Assembly (NCBI GenBank): GCA_941918925.1
Contig: OW799234.1
Coordinates: forward strand, 92,917,978-92,981,977
Source: Phyto melanocephala
Taxonomy: Eukaryota; Arthropoda; Insecta; Diptera; Rhinophoridae
Reading direction: 5' to 3'
Length of the DNA stretch: 64,000 nt
Part shown: in pieces, positions 58,103 to 64,000 of the stretch
Position numbering within the stretch: the stretch's first letter is position 1
Layout of the letters: every line of letters begins with the position of its first letter
The notes under the pieces: generated by a model
The model's database searches: none
Seen by the model: the letters and a program-made list of their open reading frames with translations, nothing else
What the model was told of the DNA's origin: nothing
Translations under genes and position numbers: made by a program

Positions 58103-58858
58103 TATACCCTTCACCTGTGGTGCACAAGGGTATATATAGCTTTGTCATTCCGTTTGTAATTTCTACAATTTTCATATCCGACCCCATAAAGTATATATTT
58201 TCTGAAAGCTTATGAATAGAGGAGTCGATTAAGCCCTGACCGTCTGTCCGTCTATCCGTCTGCCCGTCTGCCCGTCTGTCCGTGTGTTGGTTGAAATCAA
58301 CTTTTAGAAGCAACTACATGTTCCTCAGATCTGTATATGGTATCAATCTCTTGGAAATATCCAGGAATGAATCGCTATTGAAATTCAGCACAATCGGCCC
58401 ATAACTTTCTGAGATATGAGCAAAAAACCACGACCACCTCGTTTTTTTTCACAATTACAACAACAACATACATACATAAATACATGTGAAAAACATACCA
58501 AACAAAAAAAAATTAAAAAAAAAATATTAAAAATAAGAAAAAAATAATAAAAAAAACTACAAAAAAAAAATTTAAAAAAAAATTTAAAAAAATTTTTTAA
58601 AAATTTTTCTAAAAAAATTTTTTTAAAAAAATTAAAAAAAATATAAAAAAAAATAATAAAATATAAATAATATATTAAATAAAATAAAATAAAATTTTTT
58701 TGGCTTAGCTGGGATTCGATGCCACATTTATTCTAACGTGTACGTATGCACGTATTTTATATGGGATGAATGGTGATACAAACAATTGTTATTGCATGAC
58801 TACACGTTGTGAAGGGTATATAAGATTCGGCACGGCCGAATATAGCACTGTTACTTGT
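58103..58858 (-). mobile_element. Helentron-like element, family B copy 3
   Basis: Reverse orientation: hairpin TATACCCTTCACCTGTGGTG at the left and ATTCGGCACGGCCGAATATA...GTTACTTGT at the right, flanked by T on both sides. The GTCY minisatellite (58240-58290) is longer and more varied than in copy 2. The A/T-only stretch spans 58500-58695. The 81-codon frame crossing its left end is not a gene. Confidence 0.85.
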
Positions 58859-58972
58859 TTAAATTCAAACTTTACTTAATTTTTTTTTAAATTCTTATCA
58901 ATAATGTACTTATTTGTAATTTGTTGTTTAAACAAATGTTTTATAAAATTTATGTATAAACTTCAACAGAAA

Positions 58973-59751
58973 ACCAATTAAGAGTGCTATATTCGGCCGT
59001 GCCAAATCTGATAATACCTTTCACCATCATGTGCATAGGTATAATATCACATCGTAGCTTAACCTATATTTCATGTTATACGCCATTTTTCCTTATTATT
59101 TCCGACGTTATCCTTGATTTTGAATTTTTACTTAGTTAACTGTATTCTACTAGTCAAGCCCTTTAATTTGATACCCATATTGATGGGGTTAAATAAATTT
59201 GATCCGACATTATGCTTAAGACGCCATCTTTGATTTTACATTGTTTAATAATTTACTGTATTCTACTGGTCAAGCCCTTTCATTTGATACCAATATGAAG
59301 GGGGTTCAAGAATTTAAATTTTAAAATACTAGATTTGACCCATATATAAATCTATTGTCCTCCATTTTGTAGTGGCGGCCAACATGAATTTTAATTTTTT
59401 AAAGTTCTTATATTGCGCTAGTCAGGTCCTTTCAAATGATACCAATATTGTCTCTCTCTGTTGTGTAGAAGCTGAAAGAAAATGATGATGATGATGTAAA
59501 TTTTTGAAATATATTTAAAAAAAATTTTTTTTTTCAATTACCAATTAGAGCCCACTTTATTCAAAATTTTTCACTAATATCTCTAGAGGCATATTTTATC
59601 TACAAATAGTAGCAAAGGTACCTATAAATTATTCTATGACTAAAAAATGTTGGTGGCGAAAATATGGAAAAAAAACAGAGGCAGTCATGTCTATTTGCTC
59701 ATATCTCAGAAAGTTATAGGGCGATTATGCTGAACTTCAATAGCGATTCAT
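58973..59751 (+). mobile_element. Helentron-like element, family C copy 2 (3' end lost)
   Basis: It starts near ACCAATTAAGAGTGC, has ATTCGGCCGTGCCAAAT (palindrome with one mismatch) and TACCTTTCACCATCATGTGC, then phrases shared with 11168-11715, such as CAAGCCCTTTCATTTGATAC. It ends at AATAGCGATTCAT where mariner sequence begins. An ATGATGATGATG microsatellite is near 59484. Confidence 0.7.
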
Positions 59752-60440
59752 AATATTTGATGACTTTTTCCAACATTTGTGGCCGTATATTAGCAATAAC
59801 TCGGCGAATGTTGTTCTCCAAGTGCTTAATTGTGTCGGTCTTATTATCCTTTACATAACTTCAAAGATAATAGACTAGCGGTGGTAAATCGTACGATTCT
59901 GAAATCCAATTCACTGATCCGAAACGTGAAACTATGTAGTTACCAAACGATTCTTTCAATAAATCAATTGTAGCACAAGCAGTGTTACATGTTGCGCCGT
60001 CTTGCTAAAACCACAGCACCTGCACTTTATAGTTGTTCAACTGATGGACGAAAGAGTAATAATGGCTTTATAGCGGTCACTATTGACTGTAACGTTTTGA
60101 CTAAAGTAGTTTGAAAGAAATACGGACCAATGATATCACCAGCCCATAAAGCACACCAAACAGTTAGTTTTTCTAGATGTATTGGTGTCTCAACATATTC
60201 ATGAGAATTATTATCACTCCAAATACGGCAGTTTTATTTACTGACGTATCATTCAAACAAAAGTAAACTTCATCTTTAACAAATTCGCTTATAAAAATAT
60301 ACGTGTTTGAAGCCTATTCACCGAAACTATTCCTTGCCTTTAAATGTCAAACAAACAAAACATAAATCACGTGACCACTGACAAAATGCCCGCAATTTAA
60401 AAAAAACAGCTTACACCTCTAAAAAAGACATCTGGTATTT
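59752..60440 (-). pseudogene. Decayed mariner transposase (DD41D-like)
   Basis: Minus-strand frames contain DEVYFCLNDTSVNKT (first catalytic region), LTVWCALWAG, DIIGPYFFQ, QDGATCNTACATIDLL (second Asp), SRFGSVNW, YDLPPLVYYL (third region, Asp replaced by Val as read) and LENNIRRVIANIRPQMLEKV. Stops and frameshifts are frequent. No complete TIR pair was found. It abuts the broken family C element on its left. Confidence 0.75.
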
Positions 60441-60527
60441 TCAATTAACAAATCTGAAGAACGAAATTAAATATTTTTAAACAACTTTTAGTCAAACAGC
60501 ATTTTATTTACATCTGTGAAAAGGCAA

Positions 60528-60830
60528 TTATGTATAACCGTGTCCTTTATTCCTTTATTTGCCGAAAACTTAGTCTTAGTAAAAGGAACAGGTTGCTTAT
60601 TTACAAAATGTATATTAGTCCGTCAAGTTTGGTCCGTAAAGGCTGCTAGGACTTATACAAAAAAATTGCACATTATACAAAATAAAAATTTGAAAATAAT
60701 ACACAATCTACATATTAGACTTACTCATCTTCTACATAGAAATTACGACTTCAAAATGTCATTTAATGAAAAATGCAAAACGCCAAATTGGAAATAATAA
60801 GAAATTTGCTCATAACTCTGTCAATAAATT
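60528..60830 (+). pseudogene. Jockey-like non-LTR retrotransposon 3' fragment
   Basis: Frames contain LYPLICRKLSLSKRNRLL, QVWSVKAARTYTKKLHIIQN and LLHRNYDFKM, the same terminal part of reverse transcriptase as at 43836-44360 but on the plus strand. It has lost about 150 bp between GAAATTTG and CTCATAACTCTGTC when compared with that copy, and has a frameshift near 60615. Confidence 0.65.
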
Positions 60831-61534
60831 TAGTAAAAATTTTATTAATTTTTTTTTATATAAAATAATAAAAAAATTATTAAATTAATTTTATATGCCA
60901 ATTTCAAGAAAAATTAGTGCTTATCAAAACAATATCAAATTTTATTATTTTTAAAAGAATTTTAACAAAATTATGTACCTACATATATAAAAAAATATAA
61001 ATTTTATAAAAACAATTAAGTGATGTTTTTTTAATCCAATTTCTTAACATATTTGTAGAATATTTATTTTATTTGTCTCTTGCTTCTCCTGTTATTGTTT
61101 TATTGTTACATTTAATCAAATTAAATTCCATGTGACAGGGGTCATAGTCATAAATTTATTATTGTTTTCAGTGTTTACTCAGATATTATTATCAAATTGT
61201 TACAATGACTTGTAAGTCATTGTTGTTGGGCATTTAAATAAGACACACAAAAGCACAGAAACGCAATCAATTTCATGACATTTCAGACCCCCATAATAAC
61301 TTTCCCTACACTCACTCGTACGCAAAGAGACGATGAATAAAAAGTGCACTTGAAGACATGTAGGGAAAGATATTATTAGAGAGTGTGTATAGCAGTAGTA
61401 TGTTAATTAAAATGGGTACCCTTTCAATTATTAGAAGGTTGTATAAAGAAACACAATTGCAAAAATTATTGCACTGATCAGTTGCAAATGCTGAAAAGTT
61501 TAAGTCTTCCTATTCCTATCGCCTAAAACACATA
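60831..61534. other. AT-rich intergenic DNA
   Basis: Nothing recognised. Confidence 0.4.
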
Positions 61535-62290
61535 TTTTATTTATTTATTTAATTTCGTAATAAAAAAGCCCCAAAAGGCATAGTAATTACAACTTTACTT
61601 AAACTACATCAATAACCAAAATAAAAATGGAAAAATATATATACATACATATATATAAAACTTAAAATAATTTACTTTTCCTTTTCTTTTCTTTTTTTTA
61701 AATCAAATTAATTCCCTTTGGCTCCTCAGCCGTTACAGAAATTAAATATTAAAGTAAGAAGAAAAAAACATGGTCCAAGAACAGCAACAAACCCTACAAA
61801 TTCGATAAATAATTAAATAATTTACAACGATAAACATTTACTGAGAGCGAGAAGCTTTTCAAGTTTGTAGGTAAGTTATTAAAATATCGAGCACTACGAA
61901 CGAGAAATGACACTTCATAATAATTTTTACAACTTACTTTGGCAGCAAATAGATGTTACTGCCTCAGTTTTGCTCTCCATTTCTGCTTTTAAGTGCTTAA
62001 GTTTCCTAAAACAAGCACACTCAGTGTTTAAATGCTTAAGGTAATTAACCCTTTCCAATATTTGATAATCTTATTGTCCAGTCGAAGGATAAAAATTGTC
62101 TATTTCTAGAGGAACTCGAGTTTAAAAATTGCTAAAATTTTCTTCAACATTGATTGCCATAGTAAATAGAACATAGAATTGGTTATCGCATAATTAAGCG
62201 TACTAACTTTACAAATATCTCTCCCTATAGACAGTACTTAAGTATTTTTTACTCTTGCCGTGACTTCGTGAAATATACTATTTAATATAA
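61535..62290 (-). pseudogene. Non-LTR retrotransposon 3' end (different family)
   Basis: On the minus strand near 61915-61815 a frame reads FLVRSARYFNNLPTNLKSFS, which matches the conserved R-A-Y-WN-LP region near the C-terminus of many reverse transcriptases of non-LTR elements. Downstream lies a 3' UTR ending GGGGCTTTTTTATTACGAAA and then an AAAT-repeat tail at about 61535-61555. The upstream part is too decayed to follow; the left boundary on the genomic right side (about 62290) is uncertain. Confidence 0.55.
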
Positions 62291-63544
62291 TGTTTGACTG
62301 TGATTTCAGATGTTAAAACAGCATTCAATGGCATTTAATAAAACGGTTTTTATTAAAGTGTTGATGTTGTTGTTTTGCAGTATGAGTAATTTTAAGTGTA
62401 GATAATTTTTAGCAACATTTAGCAAAAAAACAAACCAGTTGCTTAGATAAGATAAAACTTGGATTTATTATACTAACTATATTCACTTAATCTGTTGAAA
62501 AAAACGCGTTCACTTTTTAATTATAATGCTAATAAGATATTTTAATTCTAAAATAATCATATACGATTTAAGTTTTGAAAACATTTCTAAACACCTTTAT
62601 TATTTCAATACTTTTCAAACAGTTATAGTTTAAAGGCATTATTAAAAATTTTTTAACATTTAAATTATTATGAAAAAATTCAGCTGTATATTCTTAAAAT
62701 TAGGACCCCTACAATATAAATTTAAGAAAGAAGTGGCAAAAAAAATATTTTGAAACTATATTCCCTAGAAAAAATGACAACAAAACATGATGTTTTCAAC
62801 CCCCAGATCAAAGTGTTGATAAAACAAATTCACACTTGTATGATTTCTGAGACACACATAAAAAATGAAATAAAAAATCTCCATGCAAATGCTGAAAAAA
62901 AGTACATAAAAATGTAAAGATATCTAAGGATGAAAGTGTATTTACTTGTGTGAGTTTTTCATGTAAATATAATACATATCTTCTTTAACAATTTAATATC
63001 CTGTGAGAATAAATGGTTAAACAGCAGGAAGAGTACAACAACAAAATCTTAGCATGGTACAACAACGGCAACAACAGCTGTATGACTCAAGATAAGTTTG
63101 AAGTTGAAATCGCTTGAAATTAACCTGTATGTATTTAATTTACAAAATCCTTGGAGTAGACATAATAAAAAAATAATAATAAATATGTATACTTCTAAGA
63201 GAAATTTTAAAAATAAATACTGTCGGTAATAAAAGTGAAATCCTACAGTTGTTAGAAGGAAGATTATAAAGCGAAAACAACTTTTAAACAAACGACTGGG
63301 GAGAACAGAAATATTATAGAATTAACTACTATAAATGTGAAATATTTTTAATTTAAAACTTTTCATATAAAAAGACTTGTTATTTATTTTAATACACTCC
63401 TGACTGGTCTGTCATAGATTTGTCATTCTACAATCAGATATATGTTTGTGTGTCCAAGTCGACGATATTAATGAACGACTAACAAAACTACGAAAATTAA
63501 AATTATAATTGTATCTTCATTTATGATAATGTTAAAAAAATGTT
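62291..63544. other. AT-rich intergenic DNA
   Basis: Nothing recognised; the frame 63049-63291 (-) has no recognisable domain. Confidence 0.4.
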
Positions 63545-64000
63545 TATACCCTCCACCTATATTAAGCATTGTCATTGTTTTTTATTTCTACAATATTTAT
63601 TTCCGAACCCATAAAGTTTACATTTGCATCTATCCGTGAGTTTGTTGAAATCAACTTTTAGAAGCCCCCACATGTTGCTATGATCTGTGTGTGGTGTGTG
63701 GTTTCAATATTTGGGAATAAATTGCTATTGAAATTAAGCATGATCGCAGCATATTTTTCTGAGATATGAGCAAATAAACACGACTGCCTCTGGTTTTCCA
63801 ATATTTTTACCACCAAAATTAAATTTTTTCAGCCATAAAGCGTGCTCTAATTGGTAAAGTTATAGGCAAAAAAAATTTTTTTTTAAATATATGTATATTC
63901 CAAAAATTTGCAAACTAAAATCAACTTTTTTCAGCTTCTAGACAACCGAGAGATTTAATATTGGTATCGTCTGAAAGGACTTGACTAGCGCAATATAAGC
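63545..64000 (-). mobile_element. Helentron-like element, family C copy 3, cut by the window end
   Basis: It starts TATACCCTCCACCT and contains GTTGAAATCAACTTTTAGAA, CTGAGATATGAGCAAATAAA and CGACTGCCTCTG, then CTTGACTAGCGCAATATAAG, which is the reverse complement of the sequence near 59410 in family C copy 2. Its 3' part resembles family B, which shows the two families share an ancestor. Confidence 0.75.

Overview
The window is AT-rich, gene-poor eukaryotic DNA, most likely from a higher (probably calyptrate) fly. Three things point there: a spliced GLOD4-type gene with small introns, DINE-1/INE-1-like Helentrons carrying the GTCY minisatellite known from Diptera, and abundant ACATATGT/TATG microsatellites. 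Genus or species cannot be decided by eye. Only one host protein-coding gene is convincing: a four-exon GLOD4 homologue at 40476-42455 (+). Nearly everything else that can be recognised is mobile DNA in different stages of decay.

Layout. 757-4033: Helentron-like element (family A) carrying two copies of a deleted mariner and a 288-bp tandem repeat. 5634-5908: family A fragment. 7808-9330: two decayed mariners in opposite orientation. 11168-12422: family C then family B Helentron-like elements. 12623-16926: a family A element with a second family A element inserted antiparallel inside it, which makes a large palindrome. 18476-22269: a short MITE, a dead non-LTR fragment, a Tc1 scrap and an internally deleted rosa-type (DD41D) mariner. 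24917-25895: hAT relic with a perfect 8-bp target duplication. 26295-30055: two more TIR elements. 31851-39397: a complete, apparently very young BEL/Pao LTR retrotransposon. 40476-42455: GLOD4. 43713-47462: two Tc1-like elements, one broken by a non-LTR insertion, the other one nucleotide away from an open transposase. 48459-50026: a nested pair of TIR elements. 52877-57389: three hAT-like MITEs, one family B element and a tandem duplication. 58103-60830: family B and C elements, a mariner relic and a non-LTR tail. 61535-62290: a non-LTR 3' end. 63545-64000: a family C element running off the window.

The most interesting object is the BEL/Pao element. Its LTRs look identical, it has a 5-bp target duplication, and it has an open 1731-codon gag-pol frame. 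Downstream, in the position where retroviruses keep env, it has a second 234-codon frame. That frame repeats the zinc-knuckle trio of gag with identical spacing, followed by what looks like a shrunken copy of the DUF1758-type protease domain. A good 3' splice site lies immediately upstream of it and donor-like sites lie in the leader, so a spliced subgenomic message is plausible. The second notable object is Helentron family A: every long copy carries the same deleted mariner at the same place, so the mariner relic has been amplified as Helentron cargo.
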